Assembly (NCBI GenBank): GCA_049999765.1 | Contig: JBNGIQ010009470.1 | Span: 62,001 to 126,000, forward strand | Length of the DNA: 64,000 nucleotides | Origin: Phaeoceros laevis | Taxonomy: Eukaryota > Anthocerotophyta > Anthocerotopsida > Notothyladales | Direction: 5' to 3' | Part shown: positions 9,370 through 19,644 of the stretch, piece after piece | How the letters are laid out: every line of letters begins with the position of its first letter | Numbering within the stretch: position 1 is the first letter of the stretch | Position numbers and translations under genes: made by a program | The notes under the pieces: model-generated | Database searches by the model: none | Told to the model about the DNA's origin: nothing | What the model saw: only the letters and a program-made list of their open reading frames with translations

Positions 9370-11387
9370 ATGGCTGCTCATGTGAGATTCCAGGCTTCCT
9401 CCCCGTCGTGGCTGCCGCCCTCCCCCTCTGGCCGGCTGGCCAGACGCAGCGCAGCTACCACTCTCTGCTGCAGAGCCAGGTCCAGCAGGCTAAGAATCAG
9501 TGAGTGAGTGCTGCTTGTACTGTTTTTCTTTTCCTTTCCCGTCCAACATATAGCCTCTTTAGAGTGCGACGTGGGATTTACGCTGGCTATCCGTGTTCAA
9601 GATGCAATGTCTGTGCTCGCTGGAGACCCGGTGCGAGAGTGGATTTTGCAAGAAGGGGGTGCCACGGTGATCCAACGCATCTCAGCGGTCGGAGGTGGTT
9701 GCATAAGCACTGCCAACCGATACGACACTGACGCTGGGGCTTTTTTTGTGAAGACTAACAGGCGAGTGATGCATCCAAGTTCAAGCGCCTTTTGGTTAGG
9801 CTTAGTTGTAGAGCAGGTTTGCTGAATGGGCTGGCTGCTGGCGGGGTTGTTCGCAGAGATTTCGAGCCGGAAATGTTTGAGGCAGAAGCTGCAGGGCTTG
9901 ATGCCATGTTTTCTACACACACCATTCGCGTGCCCAAGCCGCTCAAGGTCGTCAAACTCTGTAGCTTCTGAGGCTTCCAGTAGCTGCTTTCTTCTGTCTG
10001 CATTGGAGGAGGTTTTTGGTTTTTCCTGGAGGGGCCCGTTCGGTGTGCCCTTGAGGAAAGTAGAGGACAGACCAGGTATCCTTGTGCAAAGGTTGGACCT
10101 CTGCTTTCCTTGAGGGTCACACCCAACAGGTCGGTTCACTGTGTTGAAAGTCGCATAAATTGGATAATGGGCAGTAGGTTGGGTGCCTACCAGGACGGGG
10201 GTCTTTCATCATATTGGAGTTCATAGAGGCAGGTGGTTCCAGAGATCAGGTGTGTCATTTTTTTATGACGATTTTCGACTCTGTCGCTTCCAGCAATTTC
10301 AGCTTCATCTACGTAGAGCTGGTTGCAGGTGAAACTGGGACGTAAACTGGCANNNNNNNNNNNNNNNNNNNNNNNNNNNNNNNNNNNNNNNNNNNNNNNN
10401 NNNNNNNNNNNNNNNNNNNNNNNNNNNNNNNNNNNNNNNNNNNNNNNNNNNNCATCTACGTAGAGCTGGTTGCAGGTGAAACTGGGACGTAAACTGGCAG
10501 AAATGCATAAAGCCGGTTCTTCGGACAAGGGGTTCGGTTTCCATGGCAACAATACAATTGGCAGGTGCAAGCTTTACGGAGCTGGCGAGTGCTAGTTCGC
10601 GGCATGCATTTTGTTTCTGTTTGTCGAATCCTCATTTGCCTCCCTTGCCGTATTTTGCAGCACACCCCAAGTTAACCCCTGGACGCCAGATTGGGTCACG
10701 TTCTTTCGGGACAGCAGGCTGGGGTACCAACTAGAGCTCGTCAAGCAGCAGTACGGGGACACGTCTCTGTACGAAAAGGGTATGTGTTCATGCTAGGAAT
10801 GGTTAGGAGCCTCTGGCAAATGATTTACTGGAGGTGACACGGAAGCTGGCAGGGCAAAAGATCCTAGAAAACCTCTCTTCTCTTCTGGGGGATGTTGATG
10901 TGAAGCCCTGCCTTCTGCACGGAGATCTGTGGAGTGGCAATATCTCCAGCGACACGCAAGGGGCGCCCGTCATCCTTGACCCTGCCTGCTACTGTGAGTT
11001 CCTTATGCACTCCTTTTACCCAACAATCTGTGGTGCCTAGCACGATCTAGTCGCATTTTACCGATTTCCTTGGACTGCTGCGGCTGCAGACGGTCATAAC
11101 GAAGCTGAGTTTGGGATGTCTTGGTGTGCCAACTTCGGCTCCAGCTTCTACAAGGCCTACTTCGAGGTTAGTGGTCTCGTGGTGAACTGCAGTCATGCAC
11201 AACTTCAGGTTTTTGGAGCAGGTAAATTGACTGAACCGCTGATGAATTCTTGAAGGTCATGCCGAGACAAGCAGGCTTTGAAAAACGGGTGGAGCTCTAC
11301 AAACTGTACCACTATCTGAACCACTATAACATGTTTGGGTCGGGATATCGGTCATCCTGCACTGCTATTGTCGACAAGTTTGTTTGA
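9370..11387 (+). CDS. FN3K: Fructosamine-3-kinase / ketosamine kinase, plastid-type, 9 exons with one apparent frameshift
   Basis: Phosphorylates sugar adducts (ketosamines) on glycated protein lysines, causing deglycation; plant members are plastid-targeted. Exons: 9370-9499, 9554 (or 9563)-9761, 9857-9947, 10178-10249, 10476-10564, 10661-10779, 10807-10993, 11090-11166, 11256-11387; about 367 residues. Exon 1 encodes an Arg/Ser-rich, acid-poor N-terminus typical of a transit peptide. Seen: GDPVREWILQEGG, SAVGGGCISTANRYDTD, FFVKTNR (ATP lysine), GSFIILEFIEAGG, LGRKLAEMHKAG, the catalytic CLLHGDLWSGN loop and VILDPACYYGHNEAEFGM. Oddities: intron 2 needs a GC donor (AG/GCGAGT at 9761-9762); exons 6 and 7 join out of phase by one base, most simply explained by one extra base in the AAAAGGG run at 10774-10780; and a false-looking assembly gap sits just before exon 5. 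It is head-to-head with the carboxypeptidase gene. Confidence 0.88.
10306..10499. repeat. 47-bp identical sequence on both sides of a 100-N gap
   Basis: Positions 10306-10352 and 10453-10499 are identical over 47 bp, separated only by the gap 10353-10452. The right copy carries the acceptor of fructosamine kinase exon 5, and the family motif reads straight on from it. Removing one copy and the gap leaves a normal gene, so this looks like two contig ends that were scaffolded without merging. Confidence 0.85.
10353..10452. other. Assembly gap (100 N)
   Basis: A placeholder-sized run of N inside an intron of the fructosamine kinase gene; probably no bases are missing (see the flanking 47-bp duplication). 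Confidence 0.95.
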
Positions 11388-11686
11388 TGTTCAGTGGCCA
11401 ATGGTCCTTTAGGCCGGCAATTTTGGCCCGCATTGAGGATTGTGTTGTAACCATTTCTCAAAGAGCGATATGACAATGACGGATGTGTATGTCGGAAGTT
11501 TAGTTTGACAACAAAAGTCCTGTACCCCCGTAGACAAATGAATCAGCTAGCACTGAGTAACGAACATACCAGAGCTGCGTTCCGTCGAATCGTCAACTCA
11601 ACAGTACGTGTTTACCAATGCATTTGAAGCACCCTGTACCAAATGCAGTCTGCATCCTCAAGTCGGCGTGTCAGGTCTCGTATTTT

Positions 11687-14118
11687 TCAAACTTTGCCTT
11701 TCCTAAATTTTTTCCTGTTCCTTCTACCAGGGCTTGCTGTTGACCTGATGATTACGCGAGCTGTAGACTGAGAGGATTCAGGAGCCTGAACACTTTGGTC
11801 GTCTCCGTCAGCTGCTACCATGGTAAGCAGGGGTGATCGGGAGAGCTCCTCATCGTCATACTCTGGATCTTCTATCTCTGCCCTCCGGAGGGAAGCACGG
11901 GCCTCTTGAGACTTCGACCTATGCACCTTCAGGCTATCATCATTGCCGTCCATAGAAAGATGTGAGAGATTCTGTCCAGTCTGCTGAGTTTCAAGTACGT
12001 GGCCAAGAAGTTCAAAGCAGCCCTTTGCTTGCCTGCTCAGTTCATGTCCAAGAGCTCTGCCCTGACTGAGAACCTCTGAAAAGATATGAGGACCTAATCC
12101 TACCTGCCCGGCAGCTTGCATGCTATTTACTACTCCACCAGCTCCCATAGCTGGATCAATATGCTCACCATATCTAACGAGCAAGATTTGATGCAGATGT
12201 TCACCAGCTTTTGCCAGAACTCTCCGTGACCTGTCCATGAGCTCTGGAGGAAAAGGAAAGACCTCTTGTGTTTGTACATATGCACTGGCCTCCTGTCTAC
12301 GCTCAACGTCAGGAAGAAGTAGGCGAAGTCGCTCATTCGCCCGGACTCTCCCTTCATGAAACGCCTGCTGTAGAATATGCATACCATCGTGAACTTCATT
12401 AGACACTGTTGCCCCTATAGCAATTGCCCTGTCAGTAAGGTCCCTAGTGAACCTCGACCCAGATTGTAGAATAGGGTGCCGCTGCACTTCCACCACCTTG
12501 GCACCCACACCAGAAAGGGCTGGAAAGCTCCTCTTCCTGAGGAAAGCAACATAGTTGACATGTTTTTTCAACTCCTGGCATGCTACCAGCCTTGCACTTG
12601 TCCACGTATTCCTAATGTCGGCTGCTATCTCAGCTCGGTTCTCAATAGACTGAACGACTAAATCTGCAGCAGCGTTTGCCCGGACTCTCCCTTCATGAAG
12701 TCGCTCATTCGCCCGGACTCTCCCGTCATGGAACGCCTGCTGTAGAATATGCATACCATCGTGAACTTCATTAGACACTGTTGCCCCTATAGCAATTGCC
12801 CTGTCAGTAAGGTCCCTAGTGAACCTCGACCCAGATTGTAGAATAGGGTGCCGCTGCACTTCCACCACCTTGGCACCCACACCAGAAAGGGCTGGAAAGC
12901 TCCTCTTCCTGAGGAAAGGGACATAGTTGACATGTTTTTTCAACTCCTGGCATGCTACCAGCCTTGCACTTGTCCACCTATTCCTAATGTCCGCTGCTAT
13001 CTCAGATCGGTTCTGAATAGATTGAACGACTAAATCTGCAGCAGCGTTTGCCTGCAAAAGTGAAGCATGAAGGATTCAGATGCTTTCAGAAATCGGAAGG
13101 ATCATGACCTAACAGGCTAAGCGTGCTCATACCCAGTTTCATATCCTTATAGACAACATCGAGAATCGGAAGGACATCACAGTGCCATCTCCTTACCGCC
13201 TGATAGGTGAGATTAACGGTTGCAGCGGTGAGAGGCACCACACTGAATCTGCACATAACAGACCCCCACGTACTCAACCACTGGATGCAAGCTTCGTTCA
13301 GCATCCTGACAATTCTCTAATCTCAAACCTCCTGCAAAGTACCAAGACTTACAAGCCCCTGCCGCCAACGTTCGCGTGCTCCGATGGCTCCACCCATTCC
13401 TCAAACCTGCAGAACCCAGACGAACGTCACCAGATAGGTGGAAAATGGCTTGGAAGAAACCAACATAGTAAACCTCGGATTGAGAGGGTAGAGGCCATCA
13501 TCAACTTCTACAGCAATATGAGCAATGCAACAAAAAACAGGATTCGAGAACGTTGTTATCACCAACCGCAGGAGTTCACGAAGAGAGCCAGTTGCACTTA
13601 CACCCAGCCGTAGCGACGGTCGAAAATAAGCTGCTTGGGACGAGAGCATGAAGACGTTGAGGCATCCAACGGCGAACTAAGGGGAATGTTGAGCCCGGAA
13701 TCGGACTCCATTGACAAGCCTTCCATCCAAGGGACACCCCAGATGTAGCTCCAGCCGCTGCAGAGCTCGAAGTTCGAACTGAGGGTTTGAGGTCACCCCG
13801 GGTTTGTAATAAATTTGGTGGACCTTTCTTTCCCGACACGCCACGGGGTGATTCCCAGGATTCGTTTCGGTTCGTCCGTTCGTCCAACTTCGTTGTGTTT
13901 GCAAGCATATAAGCAACTCGCCCCAAGTTTAGTCCAACTGTGGCCAACAGACCCGGGATGCGGTTCCAAGCAGCCAGATGTTCACTTTGGTACACAGATG
14001 ATGCAATGGAAAGAAGGGGCACGAAACGCTTCCAAATTTTGGGTTCCATTTTGAAGCGGCCGATCTTACAAGTGGAGCTGAAGTACGGACTGTGCACCTG
14101 CTTGAGAGCAATGGACAT
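11687..14118 (-). CDS. Unidentified 4-exon protein with internal 124-residue tandem duplication
   Basis: I do not recognise this family. The proposed minus-strand exons 14118-13604, 13406-13353, 13305-13197 and 13051-11687 join in phase to 680 residues. The N-terminal exon reads MSIALKQVHSPYF then an MEPKIWKRFVPLL segment and is basic, without known motifs. Exon 4 has two near-identical copies of a 124-residue, helix-rich, Arg/Glu-rich block (containing IAADIRN, SARLVACQELKKHVNYV, VEVQRHPILQSGSRFTRD and EVHDGMHILQQAFH). A third helical block (RRVLAKAGEHLHQ) follows, then an acidic Ser-rich region and a basic C-terminus (ending RRNRKKFRKGKV). No signal peptide or clear membrane span. The last exon is the best supported; exon 1 and the two short exons rest on splice phase alone. 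Divergent from the RING gene, 124 bp away. Confidence 0.6.
12331..13053. repeat. 372-bp in-frame tandem duplication inside one exon
   Basis: The segment beginning GCTCATTCGCCCGGACTCTC at 12331 starts again at 12703. The two copies run about 350 bp each with only a few substitutions, followed by a short extra stub (12681-12702). The period of 372 bp equals 124 codons, so the frame is kept. Confidence 0.9.
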
Positions 14119-14242
14119 CTGGAGGCTCACTTCTGTCTCCCTTCTCAGTAGCGTGCGTCACACGATTGAGAGAGCGACAGAGCTAATGTTCAGAGGAACG
14201 TGAATTCGCATCTCAGGTAGTCTTTTACAGGAGTTTTATCCC
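14119..14242. promoter_or_regulatory. Short divergent spacer between unknown gene (-) and RING gene (+)
   Basis: The two opposed start codons lie 124 bp apart, so a shared bidirectional promoter is inferred, unless one gene starts in an undetected upstream exon. A possible acceptor (TTTTACAG, ending about 14230) just before the plus-strand ATG would fit an intron in the RING gene 5' UTR. Confidence 0.4.
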
Positions 14243-15692
14243 ATGACCACACAATCTGGCTTGCCTGCAGAGATCATGCATGAGTGCTTGCCCTATGTAG
14301 CACCGGCAGCGGCCCTAGCAGTTTGTTTGTGGTTGGAGGAGCTTGGGCCAGCTTTTGGCATGTTGCTGGAGGGAAATATCTTTCATTACTACGACGTGAA
14401 AGAGTACCTTACGGCCTTTGCCCTTGATTCCAACGCTGCAAGGGTGTGGAGGATTCTGCAGAACGCGCAGATTAGACTGGCTGACCTAAGTGAGGTTGCG
14501 GACTTTGAAAGGCTGGAGGTCCTTGAGCCTGGCAAACGACGAAAGAAGGTACAGGCTGATCTGCCCAGAAGGCTGACCTTGTGGAAGGAACTTGTTGGAT
14601 GTGGTGGTTGCCAGTGGTGGTTGATTCATGCTCAGTTGAGAGAGTGGCAAGCAGCATGGGATCCCAAGACGTGGGGTGCTGAGCGGCATAAGTCGACTAG
14701 GAAACTCGCTTGCAATGGATTGGAGCGCTACTCTGAGGTGATGAAGGCTACAGCGAAAGCCCTCGATCACCGTCTGAAGTATGAAGCAGAGAGGCTTGAA
14801 ATTGTCGAGCGTGAAGTCGAGGATGTTATTGTGCCAGTTGCTAACATGTCCAGAAAGAGAAGGGAGCCGGAGTGCAGGTTGGGAGAGGAGGAGAATAAAA
14901 AGTTGGCAACACCCGAGCTAAGCTCTGAGAGTACGCAGTCCCTTATGGTTCAAAGGAAACGTTTTAAGGAAGCTGTTGCAAGTTTCTGCTCTGCCATTGA
15001 GGGTGTGACTAGAACAGAAACGGAGCAGCCTGCAATCGAAGACGTCACTGGGATACAGGCTGAAATTAACTGCGCTTCACAGTCTTTGCATCAGGTTCTG
15101 TCAGAGTTACTGCTGAAGGTACAAGCCAAGCTGGTAGAGGGGGAGAAGCTCAAGTTGACGCAGCAGATTGCAAAATTGCAGGCGGAGAAAGAAATGCTGG
15201 AGGCAGCTGCCGCGGCTGANNNNNNNNNNNNNNNNNNNNNNNNNNNNNNNNNNNNNNNNNNNNNNNNNNNNNNNNNNNNNNNNNNNNNNNNNNNNNNNNN
15301 NNNNNNNNNNNNNNNNNNNGCTTCAATCTGACAATGAGAGAACCGAGCTTGAAGCGGCTTTCAACGGTGAGAAGGCGCAACTTGAAGCAGCAGCTCGGCT
15401 GAGATCTGACTCTGAGAGAGCCCAGCTGGAAGCAGCCTTTAAGGCTGAGAAGGCGCAATTTGAAGCAGCGGCACGGCTCAAGTTACTGGAAGAAAAAGCC
15501 CAGGTTGAGACGGAGGTCCGTGAGGAGGCACAAGCTTGCCAGATCTGTCTTGAAAAACCACACAATGTGGTCATTTTTCCCTGTCTGCATGCCCATTATT
15601 GTGAGCAGTGCTTGGTGGCACACAGCAAAATCAACCATACATGTCCCACATGCAGGACAGTCATCACGGGCACTCTGCGATACAAACTATGA
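14243..15692 (+). CDS. Coiled-coil protein with C-terminal C3HC4 RING finger, interrupted by a gap
   Basis: Probable RING-type E3 ubiquitin ligase. The N-terminal roughly 320 residues (from ATG 14243) form an unknown, Trp-containing helical domain and then a long Glu/Ala-rich coil. After a 100-N gap (15220-15319) the coil continues as two 26-residue repeats (consensus SD.ERxxLEAAFxxEKAQxEAAARL). The C-terminal RING reads CQIC, PCLHAHYCEQC and CPTC, a complete C-X2-C / C-X-H-X3-C-X2-C / C-X2-C set that should bind two zinc ions and recruit an E2. The stop is at 15690-15692. The frames on the two sides of the gap differ, which means nothing while the gap length is unknown. The RING is of the type found at the extreme C-terminus of plant SBP/BOI-like and copine-like ligases; the substrate is unknown. 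Confidence 0.8.
15220..15319. other. Assembly gap (100 N) in the coiled-coil repeat region
   Basis: The gap falls where 78-bp coil-encoding repeats occur, which would explain the assembly failure. The true length and repeat number are unknown. Confidence 0.95.
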
Positions 15693-16084
15693 GAGGTGAA
15701 CTGCCAGTGAACCACCTGGCAGCTGATGTTGAGGTTTGATCCAGAAGTCTGTCGGACTCGGGGGCTGATTGCTCGCGGCCTCCGTGATGCAAAAAATGTT
15801 CAATGCGATGAAAGGGTTACGCAGGGCTTCTTCATGTGTACTATCCATGATTGTTCGGCAACAATAGCAATATTCACTACGATGAACACTATTGAAAGGC
15901 TTTTTCTAACACCTTAACCTTTATTACCAAAATTGGTTAGTTAGGACATAGATTAAGATTCTTTCATGGTACATATCCAAGACCAAAGTTCAAAAAAGCT
16001 AAAAATTGTACGACCGGATTCCCGTTTTTTCTTGCCGTCTAGTTCTTGTCATAATTAGAGCTCGTATAGGAAGAACACTTCACC
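15693..16084. other. Intergenic, no gene seen
   Basis: It contains the RING gene 3' region and ends at the 5-bp target-site copy TCACC (16080-16084) of the retrotransposon. Nothing else is recognisable. Confidence 0.4.
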
Positions 16085-16350
16085 TGAAATGGTGATCAGC
16101 CAGGCCCGAGCTTGGGCCTGGATCGCATTATTTAAAGGCCATGACAACCGTCTAGAGACCCGGAACGGGCGTCCTACTTCTAGTGACGGTCCAATGCATG
16201 CAATCTCATGCCGTTGAAGACGACATTGATTGGGCATTGGCCGTTGCTGAAAATGAAAAGCCAGCACAATCCACTCTGTCTAGCCTAGGGCTCCCCTAGC
16301 CCTTGCTTTACTATTTACTGCTACTTATTACTGTAGTAACTGCCGTGACA
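16085..16350 (-). repeat. 3' LTR of the chromovirus
   Basis: About 266 bp, starting TG and ending CA, about 95% identical by eye to the copy at 19645-19909 (roughly a dozen substitutions and a short indel). The chromodomain reading frame runs a few codons into it. Confidence 0.88.
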
Positions 16351-19300
16351 ACTACTCGGGGGGGGGGGGGAGGGGCTTCGCCCTCGAAGCCTGGGATGTT
16401 GAGAGCATGCCGCTGTACATAGTCTTGCAAGATCTCCTCACAGTGAGTCAGATTGGAGAGCGGCTCCCAAGTGGCATCGGCAAGAGGGTACCCACGCCAT
16501 AACACCAAAAACTGCCAGTGCCTGCGCACCTGCCTGTGCTGGAGGAGAGCTTCGACCTCGAATTCAGGTTCTCCATAAGTCAAATCTGGCGGAGGTCGTG
16601 TCGGAGGGGTGCCCCTGTATGGTTTGAGCATCGAAACATGGAAGACGTCATGGATTCTGCTAGTGGAGGGCAGCTATAGCTGGAAGGCTGCAGGCCCAAT
16701 GCTGCGGACAACAGGGAATGGCCCAACCCATCTATCGGAGAGTTTGCGGACGCCAAAATTTTGACATTGCAGGTGGCGAGCAAAAAGCATGACCAGGTCA
16801 CCTGGGACATACGTTTGGTGGCGTCGGTGACGGTTGGCCTACTGGGCCTGTCGATTCTGTGCCTCCTGGATCTGCTGTCTTGCCAGTTGTAAAGCCTCCA
16901 CTCTGGACCGAAGGTAATCTGTTGCTGCAGGCACCCGAGCATGGGTAGGAATGACAGCATTTAGCAAAGTGCGAGGCCTAAAGCCGCATAGAAAAAACGG
17001 AGTTACAACTGTTGAAGCATTGACGGCGTTATTGAATGCGAACTCGACAAAGTGCAGGAACTGCTCCCATCTCTCCTGTCTAGCACTTACGAAAGCTCGC
17101 AGCATATCCTCTATTGTTTGATTCGACCGCTCCGTTGCCCCATCGCTCTGTGGGTGGAATGCCGTTGTCAGGCAGAGCTTCGTCCCCAGTCCTGCGTGGA
17201 TGGCCTGCCAGAAGTGTGAGGTGAAACGGGGGTCACGATCTGAGATAATGGACCCGGGGAGGCCATGTAACTTATAAACATTCCTCATGAACAGGTCAGC
17301 AGCTTGCTCTGCTGTACAATTCTCTGTTGTAGCAACAAGATGCACCATCCTGCTGAACTTGTCAACAAAGACAAGTATTGCATCAAACCCATCTGGAGTC
17401 TTCGGCAGCCCAACAATGAAATCAAGCGAGATCTGCTCCCAAGGTCTAAGAGGAGTGGGGATGGGTTGCAGCAACCCACCTGGTCTTGTGCGTGGAGCCT
17501 TTATGCGTTGGCAAACATCACATGTGGTCACGAAGTCTCGGACGTCCTTCTTCATGTCCTTCCAGTAGTAGCTGTCGGTCATTGCAGCCAGAGTCCGAGC
17601 TATGCCCGGGTGTGCTGCTGATGGGACTTCGTGAGCCTCCTAGAGTAAACTTAAACGCATATGGGCAATGTTAGGTACGTATAGACGATCCTGAAAAAAC
17701 AAAAGCCCTTCCCTCTCTGCCCAGTCTAAACCCTGTTCCTCCAGTGCCTTGTATGCTGCCTTAGCTTCGAGATCTACTGTGAGTGCTTCTTTGATTTCCT
17801 CCTCCCAGCCAGGTTGCAGCCGCCAGGTAGCTTGAACCTGAGTTAGATGAAACCGACTTAATGCATCAGCAACACGATTCTGACTTCCCTGCTTGTAATT
17901 GACAGTAAAGGTGAATTGTTGAAAAAACTCGAGCCACTGAGCTTGTTTTCGTGAGAGACTAGGTTGAGTCTGGAGGTACTTCAAAGGGCTGTGATCAGTC
18001 TCAAGTACGAATGAAACACCCTCGACAAAACAACGCCATTCCTTTAGGGCGAGTACCTGGGCTAGAGCTTCTTTTTCGTGGGTAGACCAGTTGATTTCAG
18101 CACCTTTTAGCTTCCTGCTGAAGAAGGCGACGGGTTGTAAGCCCTGGCCTTGGTCCTGTTGCAGAACGGCACCCACGGCAAGATCAGAGGCGTCGGTTGC
18201 GATGATAAATGGAAACCTAGCATCTGGATATATAAGTACAGGTGAAGTGGTGAGTGCCTGTTTAAGCGCATTGAAGGCCTGCTCCTGGTCTGGCCCTTGC
18301 GTGCACTCAGCAGCTCGGTGGCCCCAGGTGCCACAGTTGAAACACTCACCACTGAACTCGCGCACCTGTCCAAGCTCCATTGGGACGGCTTCATCCGTAG
18401 CAGCGCGGAAAGTCCTCGGTCCCCCTCTTGGGTTTGCTCTCCCAGCCACCTCCAAGTATAGGGCGTCCACCTTGCTGGCTATAGTCATAGCCTGTTGTAA
18501 AGTGGTACACTCCCGCAACGTCACCTCCTTGCGGGCCTGTCGTCGCAGCCCCCGTGTAAATCGATCAAGCTTCTCCTCCTCGGTCATCCCGGGGACCGCT
18601 AACACCAGTGACAAGAACTCTTCGCAGTATGCCGCCACCGTGCCCCGCTGCGTCAGCTTTGCTAGTTTGTCTCGTGCCTCTACTTTCCCTTGCACAGGGA
18701 CAAACTGCTCCCTAACACCTTCTGCAAAGCTTGCTAGGTCGGGGTATGGAGGGACCTCCCCTGTGCGTACCTGCATGTCACGCTGCAACCACCACAAGAG
18801 AGCAGGACCCTTTAAGTACATGCTTGCAAAATCAACATGCTACTCTGGTGGCGTCCTCTACAAATGAAGATACTGCCCCAGCTGGTAGAGCCACTGCTCT
18901 ACTGCCAATGCGTCCCGCCGCCCTTCGTAGTACTCTGGCTTAGGGATGCGCAGCCGGCTCCCCCCGCTTTGTGAGCTCTCGCCTACGAATCCCGCTGCCG
19001 GCGCCCCCCTGGACAGTTTGCGCTGCCTGGGTGGCCCTGGCCGCGGCTTGGGCTTCTTGTGCCGCCTGGGTTGCTTGGGCGGCGCGCGCCGCTTGGATCG
19101 CCTGCTCTGCTCGAGCAGTTTGGGCGGCCTGCATCGCCTGGTCCGCCTCCGCTTGGCGCTGCTGCAATGCGGCCTCAAGTTGCGCCAGTCACTCCACCTG
19201 GGCCCGTACCAGCTGCATTGCCGCCCCCGGCTCTAGCATCCCGCCGTGATCTCCCATCGTGAATGATGGTATCCACCTGCGCCCTAAACTCCTCCGTACC

Positions 19301-19627
19301 CGACCCGACCAGGTTCAGCACCTGTCCGAGGTGGTAGCACAGTAAACTCCACGCTCCTCTCTCCACCGCCGGCCACACTTCCGTTTCCGGCACGGCCAGC
19401 TGTGGTACCAGCAACTCCGACAGTCCCAAGATGTAGTCTAGAGGTAGGCGCCACCGGTAATGCTTTACCAGAGCGAACGCACTTCTCAGCTTCTGATGTG
19501 TGGGCTGGACAGATTCCGAAACAATAGACCACATGCGGATGTGCACCGCCGTGCTACGAGGGAGACTAACCGAAGGAGGCAGTAGTGCCAACAGCCTGGC
19601 TTCCAACAGTCTGGCTTCCTCGCTCAT
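16311..19627 (-). pseudogene. Broken gag-RNase H-integrase-chromodomain polyprotein
   Basis: Read on the minus strand, a gag N-terminus starts at 19627 and shifts frame at least twice (19175-18940 region, with an Ala/Gln-rich coil). The main frame then runs from about 19000 to 16311. In that frame: gag with a CFNCGTWGHRAAEC zinc knuckle (about 18340), directly followed by FNALKQALTTSPVL and the RNase H region (IATDASDLAVGAVL, TDHSPLKYLQTQPSLSRKQ). Next come the integrase zinc region (HPGI, CDVCQRIK), the integrase core (SLDFIVGLPK, IISDRDPRF, and GATERSNQTIEDM with the glutamate) and a chromodomain (VLWRGYPLADATWEP). In-frame TAG stops occur at 18858-18860, 18840-18842, 17640-17642, 16839-16841 and 16674-16676, so it cannot make the full protein. 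The protease and reverse transcriptase catalytic parts are deleted. Confidence 0.88.
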
Positions 19628-19644
19628 CCGTGGGATCGATCACT

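Noticed and set aside
18091-18867. 258-codon plus-strand frame across the retroelement
   Set aside because: Antisense shadow of the gag and RNase H coding region, which has clear motifs on the minus strand.
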